64,000 bases of DNA from JBGSMF01 sp964651475 (GCA_964651475.1 CAZYXV010000005.1:1-64000), one strand, 5' to 3'; shown: positions 1-7,772, counted from the first letter of the stretch. Notes: a model not told the origin generated them from the letters alone. Translations and numbers: made by a program.

Positions 1-2
1 GT

Positions 3-122
3 GGAACTTTCAATCGTTCGAAAAAGTCCAAATCTCAACCGTTTAGAGTATATCTCACGAAGCCATTAGCACAGAAGATGAGCGGCGAGCCAAAATCGGT
101 GAGTACAAGAGAAAACCGATGA
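3..122 (+). CDS. possible 3' end of an unidentified gene (partial at left edge)
   Basis: Reading frame 3 is open from the left edge to a TGA at 120-122 and would encode about 39 basic, lysine-rich residues. Nothing in it is recognisable. The only support is context: the stop lies some 20 bases before an attC-like site, as in integron cassettes. The open frame is short enough to be chance. Confidence 0.2.
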   Translation, partial: GTFNRSKKSKSQPFRVYLTKPLAQKMSGEPKSVSTRENR

Positions 123-142
123 AAGGCTCTCAAGAGAAAAGT

Positions 143-276
143 GCGCACTAACAAGCGGTTGCACGCGACCGGGCTATCGGCGTGCGAAAATCAAGGCTCC
201 ACGCGCTTTAGAATTGATTGTATGGCAAGGGCTTCCGCCCGCACCCGCCCGGCGGGTGATGCGCGACGTTAGACGC
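143..276 (+). other. attC-like recombination site 1
   Basis: The left end reads CACTAACAAGCGGTTGCA and the right end GCGACGTTAGACGCC, giving CTAAC...GTTAG cores about 115 bases apart. The left half shares TAACAA.CGGTTGCA and a following CGAC with the site at 2031, which is what suggests a family. Known attC sites pair RYYYAAC with GTTRRRY, and GTTAGAC fits that rule. No integrase gene is visible in the window. Confidence 0.4.
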
Positions 277-355
277 CCACATCGAACTTGGCACGGCAAG
301 ATGGGACGGAAGAAATGGAAGAGCGCCAGCTCGGGTTCCTATGCCAGGATGGGCT

Positions 356-389
356 TTTGTTCCGCCCGCAGTTCAACTGCGGGCGAACT
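356..389. repeat. dispersed palindrome, copy 1
   Basis: A perfect 11-bp inverted repeat (CGCCCGCAGTT / AACTGCGGGCG, 363-385) around a single base, flanked by TTTGTTC and AACTGGC. The same element occurs at 5541-5573 with the central base changed from C to G, so it is a REP-like dispersed repeat. Confidence 0.7.
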
Positions 390-509
390 GGCCTGCGCGG
401 GGCTTGCACCGAGCGGCGGCAGTTGGCTATCGAGCCAGAGCAAGGCAAACGAGCACACAACGGCGAAAGACAAAAGCGCGTTTCGAGGCGCCATGGCAAA
501 TTGTTTATC

Positions 510-560
510 GAGTTTTGAAACTAGCCAGTTTCAAAACTCAACTAGCCAGTTTCAAAACTC
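510..560. repeat. inverted plus direct short repeat
   Basis: An 11-bp inverted repeat (GAGTTTTGAAA at 510-520, TTTCAAAACTC at 529-539) is followed by a direct second copy of its right part, ACTAGCCAGTTTCAAAACTC, at 541-560. No gene is seen here. It could be a decayed repeat or a transcript hairpin. Confidence 0.5.
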
Positions 561-648
561 AAAAATGCTTCCTCAGCAATCTCTTCAGCAACTTCATTGC
601 CAGCAATTTATTCGGCAACCTCGTTGCCAGCAATCAACCCCAGTTGCC

Positions 649-894
649 TTAGCCGCCTGCACGCCGCCGCAGCGGGGTTATAGTTGCCGCCAAGTGCTTC
701 TTGCACAGCCCAAGCGCTGATCTTTTCCCCCCTTGCGCCAGCTCGCGCGCGGCGATTTCGTGCGCGGCCTCGTCGTGATTCAGACCCGGCGGCAGAATGC
801 CCAACCCGTAAAAGCGCAACGCCGCCGCCAATAGCAATATCAGCAGCAATGCCGTCCACACAAACGCGCGCCAGCGCGCAGATGAGGTTGATTT
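649..894 (-). pseudogene. fragment of a GT39/ArnT-like membrane glycosyltransferase
   Basis: The minus-strand frame encodes one hydrophobic helix followed by RFYGLGILPPGLNHDEAAHE. This matches the start of dolichol-phosphate-mannose/ArnT-like GT39 enzymes, where the HDE acid pair sits in the first periplasmic loop. Only about 80 codons survive. The rest of the protein is missing, and the frame ends without further GT39 features. The upstream side is cut by the miniature element at 894-987, which probably removed the native start. I read it as a remnant. A chance resemblance cannot be fully excluded. Confidence 0.45.
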
Positions 895-987
895 GTATCT
901 TCTCAATAATCCGGGGTAGTGGCAGGGCTTGCCCCTGCCCTCATATGGGTGACCGCAAGAGTCGCCCCTACATTTTGAGATGATACG
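894..987. mobile_element. 94-bp miniature inverted-repeat element, copy 1
   Basis: The ends form imperfect terminal inverted repeats (GTATCTTCTCAA on the left; TTGAGATGATACG on the right). Inside is a GC-rich hairpin (GGCAGGG-cttg-CCCCTGCC type). A copy of the same length lies in the opposite orientation at 56881-56974 with about 2 differences. No coding capacity and no transposase, so it is MITE-like. Confidence 0.65.
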
Positions 988-1556
988 TTGATTTCATAGT
1001 GGCCGAATTTTACCTTTTCAGGGTGTAATTGGCAAGCTCGCGTCAAGCCCACACACACTTAGCTTCCCGCCCCGTCCCGGGGTGGGCGGCCCCCGAGGAC
1101 GGGGGCCGGAGCAAATGGGAGAGCGCAGGATATACAGGTTGCGTTTTGACACCCTGTTCCCCCTGTGCTACAATCGCCATCGCCAGGCGAGGGGCCAACG
1201 CTTATCACGACAAAATCCCTGCCGCCTGGCCAAGATTTATCCCGAGCAATTGCGCGGGGCGCGATTGCAAAGTACACTGGACTGGGGCACTCGGACAGTC
1301 AAGGCCTTTGGCGCGTTGGTGCGGTGCAAAGGAAGCTATATTTGACCCCATATCAAGACACAAAAGCGGAAAAGCACATTAGGATGCCGGCGGCAAAATC
1401 GCTGGACACTTTTAGCGCGCATAGAGCCGACACAAAAAGATACGTGTCTTGCAGAATATTGAACAAGCGTGACGCCAGCGGTATACCCGAAGGGCAAGAG
1501 ACCTGTGCAAGCGTGTTCGACATCAACCGTGTGAAAGTGGCAGGGAAAACAAAACC
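988..1556. other. stretch without a recognisable gene
   Basis: About 570 bases. The + frame from about 1165 to 1560 is open but its translation resembles nothing I know, and it has no RBS. The stretch holds a GC-rich hairpin (CCCCCGAGGACGGGGGCC near 1091) and the promoter listed at 1146. It may be the leader of the gene at 1557, an unannotated RNA, or decayed sequence. Confidence 0.4.
1146..1174 (+). promoter_or_regulatory. sigma-70-type promoter
   Basis: TTGACA at 1146-1151, a 17-base spacer, then TACAAT at 1169-1174. This is close to the housekeeping consensus. The first plausible gene downstream starts only at 1557, so the transcript would have a leader of roughly 375 bases or belong to something not recognised. 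Confidence 0.5.
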
Positions 1557-2000
1557 TTGACAAAGACCCCAAAACCGACGACGGATTTTAAGCGTTGCTC
1601 TATTTGCAGGCATATTCCGGATCACAAGTTTGTCGAAACCCTTCACACAGAGGCGCGGTTACCGAAGCAAGTGGATCAACTTGAGATCCTCGGTGGATAT
1701 GGCTTCTATGGATCTCCGCAGGTGAGAAAGTGCCCCCTGTGCAAGACCTACTACACGTACCTGCACGATCATGATTCTGAATCGGGGGTCGGCATCGGAT
1801 GGACCGATGAAGAGATTCAAAGACTCACGTCCGAGTCTGCTCTGGATGTGATGGCGCGCGTTCTCGAAGATTGTCGACATACACTCAAGCATTTTACCAA
1901 GCAGCATGACCAGCCGTCGATAACTAAACACACCCAAGAGGTCAACCGGCTAAGGCGAGAAATTGCCTCTCTGAAAAAGCTCTTGGGTATCGGCGAGTAA
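1557..2000 (+). CDS. hypothetical protein with a CxxC...CxxC pair and C-terminal coiled coil
   Basis: 147 residues. Two cysteine pairs, CSIC near residues 16-19 and CPLC near 58-61, look like a zinc-binding knuckle. The last ~40 residues (NRLRREIASLKKLLG) are a predicted coiled coil. The start is TTG at 1557 after an AGGGA at 1542. No later in-frame start keeps the first cysteine pair. An attC-like site follows the stop by 31 bases, so this may be a gene-cassette passenger. I do not recognise the family. Confidence 0.6.
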   Translation: MTKTPKPTTDFKRCSICRHIPDHKFVETLHTEARLPKQVDQLEILGGYGFYGSPQVRKCPLCKTYYTYLHDHDSESGVGIGWTDEEIQRLTSESALDVMARVLEDCRHTLKHFTKQHDQPSITKHTQEVNRLRREIASLKKLLGIGE

Positions 2001-2030
2001 AATTCCTGTTTTCGTGTGACAAGCTATAAA

Positions 2031-2098
2031 TGGCGCGCTAACAACGGGTTGCAGCCGACGCACTCCGCGCGCGGGTTATGCCCGCCGTTAGCGCGCCA
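2031..2098 (+). other. attC-like recombination site 2
   Basis: GGCGCGCTAAC at 2032-2042 pairs perfectly with GTTAGCGCGCC at 2087-2097. Between them lies an imperfect self-complementary stretch (GGGTTGCAGCCGACGC... / GCGGGTTATGCCCGCC). It sits between two short orphan genes, as an integron cassette site would. It shares its left arm with the site at 143. The core is GTTAGCG rather than strict GTTRRRY, so the call is tentative. Confidence 0.5.
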
Positions 2099-2121
2099 AA
2101 CACAAAACAAGGAGACGACGA

Positions 2122-2439
2122 ATGAAGCGATGGTTGATACAAAGACAAACTGCACCACGCTGGGTCATCTTGGTTATCGCAGTTTTAACGATCGTGTCTT
2201 TTGTCGTCATCTATGTCAAGGCATACGAACTCGACAAAGAGAAGCAGGCTGCCGAAATCGAACTATGGTATGAAAGACATCCGTGGGGTAGCATTAATGT
2301 GCTTGAAATACCACCAGTGGGGACACTGAGGTATGTTGAGATAACGATCGGATTCTTGTGTAGCTTGAGCGTCGTGATAGTCGCTATCTGGATTCTACTT
2401 CGACATCGAGAGCAAGATGAGCAATTAGAGACACACTAA
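2122..2439 (+). CDS. small two-helix membrane protein of unknown function
   Basis: 105 residues with two transmembrane helices (about 14-33 and 73-94) and a polar loop of some 38 residues between them. The C-terminal tail is charged. The start is a clear ATG after AAGGAG (2110-2115). The TAA stop overlaps the CTAAC arm of the next attC-like site, the usual geometry of a cassette gene. No family recognised. Confidence 0.65.
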   Translation: MKRWLIQRQTAPRWVILVIAVLTIVSFVVIYVKAYELDKEKQAAEIELWYERHPWGSINVLEIPPVGTLRYVEITIGFLCSLSVVIVAIWILLRHREQDEQLETH

Positions 2440-2559
2440 CACCCGCTGCCCCTGACTGGGCTGGCGGCGGCGATTTCAACTGATCTACGCCTGCGACGGT
2501 GCTGGGCAGCGACCGTCTCACGCTAAGCCCGCCCAGCAGGTGAGCTATGTCGTTGGGCC
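2433..2559 (+). other. attC-like recombination site 3
   Basis: CACTAACACCCGCTG at the left and CAGCAGGTGAGCTATGTCGTTGGGC at the right are largely complementary (CTAAC pairs GTTGG with one wobble; ACCCGCTG pairs CAGCAGGT with one mismatch). GTTGGGC at 2552-2558 fits GTTRRRY. At about 127 bases it matches long attC variants. Confidence 0.45.
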
Positions 2560-2594
2560 GCGTTTCACGCAATGGTGTAAGAGAGAAAAATCAG

Positions 2595-3215
2595 TTGGAT
2601 AGAGAACAACTTTTTGCTTATTTAGAGCGGGAGCTTACGCCAAAGCGTCTTCAACATTCTTTGGGTGTCATGCAAGTTATGGGAGAGCTTGCAAAGGTCT
2701 ACAGGCTGGAACAAGAAAAGGCGCTGACGGTTGGACTATTACACGATGCCGCCAAAGACCTGGAGCCAACTCGACAAAGAGAGCTAATTGAAGAAGCAAA
2801 TATAGAGATGCGTTGCGAGTGTGACAATAACTTTCACTTTTATCTACATGGTCCAGTTGGCGCCTACATCGTTCGCAAGGAACTCGGTATCAATGATCCC
2901 GCCATCTTGGATGCCATAGCATTTCATACCTATTATGGCTATGGACCCAATTTCAATGATCCCATTTGTTGGTGCCTCCGCTTTTCGGATATTCTTGAAC
3001 CCACACGTGACTGGAGTAAGGTAAAATGGCTCTGCGACAATGTTGGTCGTTTAGCTGATGTCGTCTATTCAGGTCATTTGGCAGAAGGCGCATTTCTACA
3101 AACCGGTTGGCTCATCAAGTGGTTTACAGAAGAAGGTATGCCGATTCATCCGAACATGGAGCAAAGATATCGAGAGTTTTCGACACTTTTGGGTCTTGAT
3201 GATACATATTTGTAA
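2595..3215 (+). CDS. HD-domain phosphohydrolase, YqeK-like
   Basis: About 206 residues. The order of motifs is that of YqeK-type HD proteins, which cleave Ap4A symmetrically: RLQHSLGV, then GLLHDAAKDLEP (the HD pair), HGPVGAYIV, AIAFHTYYGYG and FSDILEPTRDW. The histidines and aspartates expected to hold metal are present. I chose TTG 2595, whose product begins at the usual family position. An in-frame ATG at 2547 lies inside the attC-like site and would add 16 unusual residues. Codon use is more AT-rich than in neighbouring genes, consistent with acquisition. The exact substrate is inferred. Confidence 0.75.
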   Translation: MDREQLFAYLERELTPKRLQHSLGVMQVMGELAKVYRLEQEKALTVGLLHDAAKDLEPTRQRELIEEANIEMRCECDNNFHFYLHGPVGAYIVRKELGINDPAILDAIAFHTYYGYGPNFNDPICWCLRFSDILEPTRDWSKVKWLCDNVGRLADVVYSGHLAEGAFLQTGWLIKWFTEEGMPIHPNMEQRYREFSTLLGLDDTYL

Positions 3216-3277
3216 CGGCCCCCGCTTGGTTCTGGCTCGGCCAGGCCAGGCTTTAACAACTAGATTGGGAGAATATT

Positions 3278-3694
3278 ATGAGTAGCATAGAATGGATCAC
3301 AGATGCCAAAGAACGACGACTGGCGCTCGTCATTCGCAGCGACACGGTCACAATTGACGTGCATTTCTTTACGCCCGACGATTTTTCACAACAGCTTGGG
3401 TTATTGATTCATCCCAAGGGCAAGATCATCCGTCCGCACCAGCACAAGCCGATCCGGCGGGTCATCACCCAGACACAAGAGACGCTGCACGTGCGGTACG
3501 GCCTGGTCGAGGTGGACGTGTACGATTTCGAGGCGCGCAAGGTGGCGACGGTGCAACTGCGCGAAGGCGACACGATCTTGCTGGCCGCCGGCGGGCACGG
3601 CATGCGCGTGTTGGAAGACGCCCAGATTTTGGAAATCAAGCAAGGCCCCTACCTGGGCGTTGACGATAAGGAGCCGATCCTTGATCCCAGTTAA
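3278..3694 (+). CDS. cupin-fold protein
   Basis: 138 residues. Two short beta motifs (HPKGKIIRPHQHKP and LREGDTILLAAGGHGMRVLE) are the cupin signature, with histidines suited to metal or sugar binding. The ATG at 3278 follows GGGAGA. Its end overlaps the aminotransferase start by 14 bases, so the two are translationally coupled. Cupins beside DegT enzymes commonly act as sugar-nucleotide isomerases or binders, but the specific function here is unknown. Confidence 0.75.
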   Translation: MSSIEWITDAKERRLALVIRSDTVTIDVHFFTPDDFSQQLGLLIHPKGKIIRPHQHKPIRRVITQTQETLHVRYGLVEVDVYDFEARKVATVQLREGDTILLAAGGHGMRVLEDAQILEIKQGPYLGVDDKEPILDPS

Positions 3695-4778
3695 CGAACC
3701 ACTGGTTGGCGAGCGAGAAAAACAATACGTCCTGGATTGCCTGGAGACGGGGTGGATTTCGTCGGCGGGCCATTACCTCACCGACTTTGAAGAGCGATTT
3801 AGCGCGTATTGCGGCGGCGCGTTTGGCGTGGCCTGCTCGAACGGGACGACGGCGCTCCACCTGGCGCTGGCCGCGCTAGGCGTGGGGCCGGGCGACGAGG
3901 TCATCTTGCCGGCGCTCACCATCATCTCGTGCGCGCTGGCGGCAGTGTATACCGGCGCCACGCCGGTGCTGGTAGATAGCGATCCGCAGACCGGCAATAT
4001 GGACCCGGCCCAGGTAGCCGCCAAGATCACGCCGCGCACCCGCGTGATCATGCCGGTGCATCTCTACGGCCACCCTGTAGATATGGACCCGATTTTAGAC
4101 CTGGCGCACGCGCGCGGCATCCAGGTCGTCGAAGACGCCGCCGAGGCGCACGGCGCGGAATACAAGGGACGGCGCGTGGGGGGATTGGGCGATGTGAGCT
4201 GCTTTAGCTTTTACGCCAACAAGATCGTCACCACTGGCGAAGGCGGTATGCTCGTCACGTCGGATCCCGATCTGGCTGACCGGGCGCGCCGCCTGCGCAA
4301 CCTAGCCCACTCGCCCCAACGGCGCTTTGTCCACGATATGATTGGCTTTAATTATCGCCTGACCAACGTCCAGGCGGCGATTGGGCTGGCGCAGCTCGAG
4401 TGCATCGAGGCCTCGATCTCGAAAAAGCGGTGGATGGCCGACACGTACCGCGCGCTGCTGGCTGACATTCCCGGCCTGACGTTGCCTTCCGAGCAGCCTT
4501 ACGCGCGCAGCGTGTATTGGATGTACGCCATGCTCGTGAACGAGCGCAGCCCGCTTGGCCGAGACGAGTTGATGAGCGAACTCAAGCGGCTGGACGTAGA
4601 CACGCGCAGCTACTTTGTGCCGATTCACCAGCAGCCGATTTTTGAGGATGTGGGTTCGTCCTTCCCCGTGGCCGAGGATCTATCGGCGCGCGGCCTGTAC
4701 GTCCCCTCCGGCATGGCGATCACCGAGGCGCAGATGCGCCAGGTGAGCGACGCGCTGCACACGTTGATGCTGCCATGA
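3681..4778 (+). CDS. DegT/DnrJ/EryC1 family aminotransferase
   Basis: 365 residues. A PLP-dependent sugar aminotransferase of the DegT/DnrJ/EryC1 (ArnB-like) family. It has the N-terminal IPVNEPLVG..E, CSNGTTALHLAL, the PLP-contacting VVEDAAEAHGA, and SFYANKIVTTGEGGM, whose lysine should form the internal aldimine. TTG 3681 is chosen because AAGGAG lies 7 bases upstream and the product then starts at the family-typical MIPVNEP. A TTG at 3660 would add seven residues without support. It shares ATGA with the glycosyltransferase, so cupin, aminotransferase and glycosyltransferase form one operon, probably for an unusual amino-sugar of the cell surface. Confidence 0.9.
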   Translation: MIPVNEPLVGEREKQYVLDCLETGWISSAGHYLTDFEERFSAYCGGAFGVACSNGTTALHLALAALGVGPGDEVILPALTIISCALAAVYTGATPVLVDSDPQTGNMDPAQVAAKITPRTRVIMPVHLYGHPVDMDPILDLAHARGIQVVEDAAEAHGAEYKGRRVGGLGDVSCFSFYANKIVTTGEGGMLVTSDPDLADRARRLRNLAHSPQRRFVHDMIGFNYRLTNVQAAIGLAQLECIEASISKKRWMADTYRALLADIPGLTLPSEQPYARSVYWMYAMLVNERSPLGRDELMSELKRLDVDTRSYFVPIHQQPIFEDVGSSFPVAEDLSARGLYVPSGMAITEAQMRQVSDALHTLMLP

Positions 4779-5506
4779 ACGAACCCGTTGTCTCTGTCGT
4801 GTTGCCCACTTTTAACGAGGCGCTCAACATTGGGGGCCTGATCGAGGCGATCCTGGTCGCCGTGAGCGCGCCCGTCGAAGTGATCGTGGTAGACGACGAT
4901 TCGCCGGACGGCACGTGGCGCGTGGTGCAAGAGGCGGCCCAGGCCGACCCGCGCGTGCGCCTGATTCATCGCACGCAAGAGCGCGGCTTGACCACGGCCA
5001 TTCAAGCCGGGATTGACGCGGCGTGCGGGCAGGTGGTGGTGTGGATGGACTGCGATTTTTCGCACCCGCCCGAGGTCATTCCGCAATTGCTGGATCAGGT
5101 GCTGAACCAAGGGTACGATATTGCGGTGGCTTCGCGCTTTGTGCGCGGCGGCCAGGCCAAATCTACCGGCGGCTCGCAAGATACGTGGCTGGGCGTGGCG
5201 TTCAGTTGGATGCTCAACGTGTTCACGTGGGTGATGCTCGACCGCCGCTTTAAAGATTATACCAGCGGCTTTATCGCCATCAAGCGCGCGGTGTTGCAAG
5301 ACATCCGCCTGCGCGGCGACTATGGCGAGTACTTTATTGACTTGATAATGCGCGCCATCAAGCGCGGTTATCGCTTTATCGAAATTCCCTTTGTCAACAA
5401 GCCGCGGCTGTACGGCCAATCCAAGACGGGCGCCAACATTGTGCAGTACGTGCGGCGCGGCGTCAAGTACCTGGTCGCCGTCATCCGGCTGCGGCTGACG
5501 CTTTGA
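4775..5506 (+). CDS. GT2 glycosyltransferase, dolichol/polyprenol-phosphate mannose synthase type
   Basis: 243 residues. The GT-A fold motifs of DPM1-like enzymes are clear: VVLPTFNEALNIGGLI at the N-terminus, VVDDDSPDGTW, the metal-binding MDCDFSHPPE, and FKDYTSGFIAIKR. There is no C-terminal membrane segment, as in the soluble DPM1 class. It transfers a sugar from a nucleotide sugar to polyprenyl phosphate at the membrane. The start overlaps the preceding stop (ATGA). The sugar used cannot be told from sequence. Confidence 0.88.
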   Translation: MNEPVVSVVLPTFNEALNIGGLIEAILVAVSAPVEVIVVDDDSPDGTWRVVQEAAQADPRVRLIHRTQERGLTTAIQAGIDAACGQVVVWMDCDFSHPPEVIPQLLDQVLNQGYDIAVASRFVRGGQAKSTGGSQDTWLGVAFSWMLNVFTWVMLDRRFKDYTSGFIAIKRAVLQDIRLRGDYGEYFIDLIMRAIKRGYRFIEIPFVNKPRLYGQSKTGANIVQYVRRGVKYLVAVIRLRLTL

Positions 5507-5540
5507 CGAAACCTGGCAGTATGTCGAGTTTTGTGTAAAT

Positions 5541-5573
5541 TTGTTCCGCCCGCAGTTGAACTGCGGGCGAACC
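5541..5573. repeat. dispersed palindrome, copy 2
   Basis: Second copy of the element at 356-389: an 11-bp perfect inverted repeat (5547-5569) around G, with TTTGTTC before and AACCGGC after. Confidence 0.7.
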
Positions 5574-5583
5574 GGCGAAACCA

Positions 5584-5600
5584 GGTTTCTTGGAGAAACC
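5584..5600 (+). repeat. GGTTTCT/AGAAACC hairpin in a leader
   Basis: A 7-bp stem with a three-base loop lies between the dispersed palindrome and the AGGAG of the radical SAM gene. It uses the same GAAACC/GGTTTC words as the larger palindrome at 22494-22526, so the two may be relics of one repeat family. Confidence 0.45.
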
Positions 5601-5632
5601 CGGCTTCTTACCAACAGGAGATTGTAAACGAG

Positions 5633-7063
5633 ATGAGAATTTTACTGGCAACTTTGACCTGGCACGATGAACCTTTGGGCATTATGTATCTGGCTACGAT
5701 CTTGAAACAGCGCGGGCACCAGGTGCGCGGCGTCATGCTGCACCACGAAGACCTGTTTGACGTCGTCGAGGATTACCATCCCGACCTGGTTGGCTACAGC
5801 GCAATGGATTGCGAGCGAAGCGCCATTCTCAAGCTCAACGCGCAGCTCAAGCAAGAGCACCCCGGCGTGTTTTCAATTGTGGGCGGGCCGCTGGCCACGT
5901 TTTCGCCCGACATTATTCACGACCAGTATATAGACGCGGTCTGCGTGGGCGAAGGCGAAGGCGCTTTCCCGGAATTGGTGGAGGCGTTGGAGCGCGGCGC
6001 AGACGTCACCGGCATCAAAAACATTTGGGCCAAGGTAGACGGCCAGGTATACAAGAACGACGTTCGACCATTGATTGGCGACCTGGACTCGGTTCCTTTT
6101 CCCGACCGGGACATTTTTGCGCCTTTTAAAAAGGGGGGATTGTACAACGTCATTACCAGCCGGGGCTGCCCCTACAACTGCACGTATTGTCACAACGAGC
6201 GGTACAAGGCGCTGTACAACGTGACAACGTCGCCGATCAAGTATCGCAGCGTGGACAATGTGATCCGGGAACTGGAAGACATCAAAGCCCGTCTATCTCC
6301 GGCCATTTTTTGGTTTCAAGAAGATCACTTTTACATTGTGCCCAAAATGCTGCGCGAGTTTGCCGAAAAATACCGCGCTGCGGTGGGGCTGCCCTTTATC
6401 TGCTCGATACGGCCCGAATACCTGTCGAGCGAGGAGCGCGTGCAGGCTCTCAAAGACGCCAACTGCGTGGCCGTGTTCACCGGCTGCGAAGCGGGGAACG
6501 ACCGCGTGCGCAAAATGATCTTGAAACGAAACATCAGCAAAGAGCAAATCGTCCACGCCGCCGAAACGCTGCGGGCGTTTGACATCCGGGTTGTCTTTCA
6601 AAACATGGTCGGCATCCCCACGTCGAGCTTTGAAGATGACATCGAAACGCTAGAGCTGAACGTCAAGTGCAAGCCGTATTATGCGTGGGCGTCTATCTGC
6701 ACGCCCTATCCGGGCACCGAGCTTTACGAAATCGCGCGGCAAGCGGGCTGCATCGGGCAAGGCTACCTGGATAATCTCTACGAGACCTATCATTACCGCT
6801 CCTCGCTGCAATTGCCGCACGCCGGCAAGGTAGACGTGTTGCACAAGGTCTTTGCGCTGGTCGTCGAGTATCCCGAATTGCTGTCGCTGGTCAAGAGCGC
6901 CGAGTTTTATCGCGACGCCGGCGACGCAAAACTCGGGCATCTAAAACAAGTTTTCGATGCCTTTAAAGATTTCAAATATAGCGGCTTGTCTGAGCAAGGA
7001 CTGGCAATGCCAGAGACGGCAGCTAAATTTCTGGCTGGATTGAATGTATCTTTGATGATATAA
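5633..7063 (+). CDS. B12-binding-domain radical SAM protein
   Basis: 476 residues. The N-terminal ~140 residues form a cobalamin-binding-like Rossmann domain (LLATLTWHDEPLGIMYLA, VGYSAMD, VVGGPLATF). The radical SAM core follows with the cluster motif CPYNCTYC (C-x3-C-x2-C) near residue 180, and GCEAGNDRV further on. The family carries out methylations and rearrangements in lipid, pigment and natural-product pathways, and the substrate is not apparent. ATG 5633 follows AGGAG (5616-5620). Earlier in-frame codons fall in the repeat. It stands apart from the sugar operon by 126 bases of repeats. Confidence 0.88.
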   Translation: MRILLATLTWHDEPLGIMYLATILKQRGHQVRGVMLHHEDLFDVVEDYHPDLVGYSAMDCERSAILKLNAQLKQEHPGVFSIVGGPLATFSPDIIHDQYIDAVCVGEGEGAFPELVEALERGADVTGIKNIWAKVDGQVYKNDVRPLIGDLDSVPFPDRDIFAPFKKGGLYNVITSRGCPYNCTYCHNERYKALYNVTTSPIKYRSVDNVIRELEDIKARLSPAIFWFQEDHFYIVPKMLREFAEKYRAAVGLPFICSIRPEYLSSEERVQALKDANCVAVFTGCEAGNDRVRKMILKRNISKEQIVHAAETLRAFDIRVVFQNMVGIPTSSFEDDIETLELNVKCKPYYAWASICTPYPGTELYEIARQAGCIGQGYLDNLYETYHYRSSLQLPHAGKVDVLHKVFALVVEYPELLSLVKSAEFYRDAGDAKLGHLKQVFDAFKDFKYSGLSEQGLAMPETAAKFLAGLNVSLMI

Positions 7064-7064
7064 T

Positions 7065-7092
7065 CCATTACAGGATCACAATCCGGTAATGG
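7065..7092 (+). terminator. intergenic stem-loop
   Basis: CCATTAC (7065-7071) pairs with GTAATGG (7086-7092), and inside it GGAT pairs with ATCC. No T-run follows, so it is either a weak terminator or an mRNA-stabilising hairpin. Confidence 0.4.
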
Positions 7093-7105
7093 ACGCCATC
7101 TAGCA

Positions 7106-7474
7106 ATGGATCATCAAGCATTTGAACAGATTGTAGCTATCGCTCTGGAAAGCTTGCCGGATTTCTTCCGAGAGCGGCTGGAAAACATTGAGGTAACAGT
7201 CGAGAACTGGCCTGATTCATACACGCTGCAACTGGCCAAGGTGCGTCATCCGGCAGAGCTTTTGGGATTTTACCATGGTGTGCCGCTGGCCCAACGCAGC
7301 CTGGGATACAACCTTGTTCTTCCAGACAAAATCACCCTTTACCAGCAGCCAATAGAAATGCGCTGCCGTACACGAGAAGAGCTGTGCGCTATGGTCAGTC
7401 ACGTCCTTAAGCACGAAATCGCTCATCATTTTGGCCTGGATGACCAACAGTTACGGGAAATCGGAGCATACTGA
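7106..7474 (+). CDS. small zincin-like metallopeptidase (DUF1025/MPN-like)
   Basis: 122 residues, the usual size for the small bacterial 'metallopeptidase family protein' group. The zinc motif HEIAHHFGLDDQQL (HExxH) lies at the C-terminal end, followed by REIG, exactly as in that family. The N-terminal half carries the LPDFFRERLENIEV and GFYHGVPL segments. ATG 7106 is the only possible start, since an in-frame ATG at 7088 runs into TAG. The RBS is weak. The physiological substrate is unknown for the whole family. Confidence 0.85.
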   Translation: MDHQAFEQIVAIALESLPDFFRERLENIEVTVENWPDSYTLQLAKVRHPAELLGFYHGVPLAQRSLGYNLVLPDKITLYQQPIEMRCRTREELCAMVSHVLKHEIAHHFGLDDQQLREIGAY

Positions 7475-7488
7475 AAGTTCCCAGGAGT

Positions 7489-7659
7489 CTGTCGGAGAGG
7501 CGCCCCACGCGCTGTCCCTGCTTGTACCCTCGCCCCTTCGCTTCGCTCCGGGGTGCAAGCAGAACATAGTGAAGGGGCTGGCGCGTGCGGACCGCCGAGG
7601 CTTTGTCGTGACGCTACGCGAGCCGAACGGATGGCGGCCTGAGCGGGGTTCTCCGACAG
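7489..7659. mobile_element. 171-bp element with 10-bp terminal inverted repeats
   Basis: CTGTCGGAGA at 7489-7498 is exactly inverted as TCTCCGACAG at 7650-7659. Inside, 7518-7574 matches 56823-56879 at 51 of 57 positions and is itself hairpin-forming (TGCTTGTACCC / GGGTGCAAGCA). No protein is encoded. Together with the promoters below it fills the 318-base gap between genes. Confidence 0.5.
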
Positions 7660-7681
7660 CCTGCTAGCTTTTTTAAATATC

Positions 7682-7710
7682 TTGCAGTCGCGTGCGATGC
7701 GTGTTATACT
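7682..7710 (+). promoter_or_regulatory. promoter P1 of the membrane/MutL-like block
   Basis: TTGCAG at 7682-7687, a 17-base spacer and TATACT at 7705-7710. It lies just after the inverted-repeat element and reads into the block starting at 7823. Confidence 0.5.
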
Positions 7711-7772
7711 AACCTTGCACGCCGGCCGGCACGTGCGCCATTCTCTTGGGTTCAGACACGGGTGGGAGGCGC

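Noticed and set aside
1165..1560. 131-codon open frame as a gene
   Set aside because: No RBS, no recognisable domain, and it overlaps the promoter; probably chance in low-stop DNA.
2547..2594. ATG 2547 as start of the HD protein
   Set aside because: It overlaps the right arm of the attC-like site, and its only SD-like sequence is two or three bases away; TTG 2595 matches the family's usual start.
7059..7064. TATAAT as a promoter for the metallopeptidase gene
   Set aside because: No acceptable -35 at 16-18 bases; the nearest TTGAAT gives a 13-base spacer.
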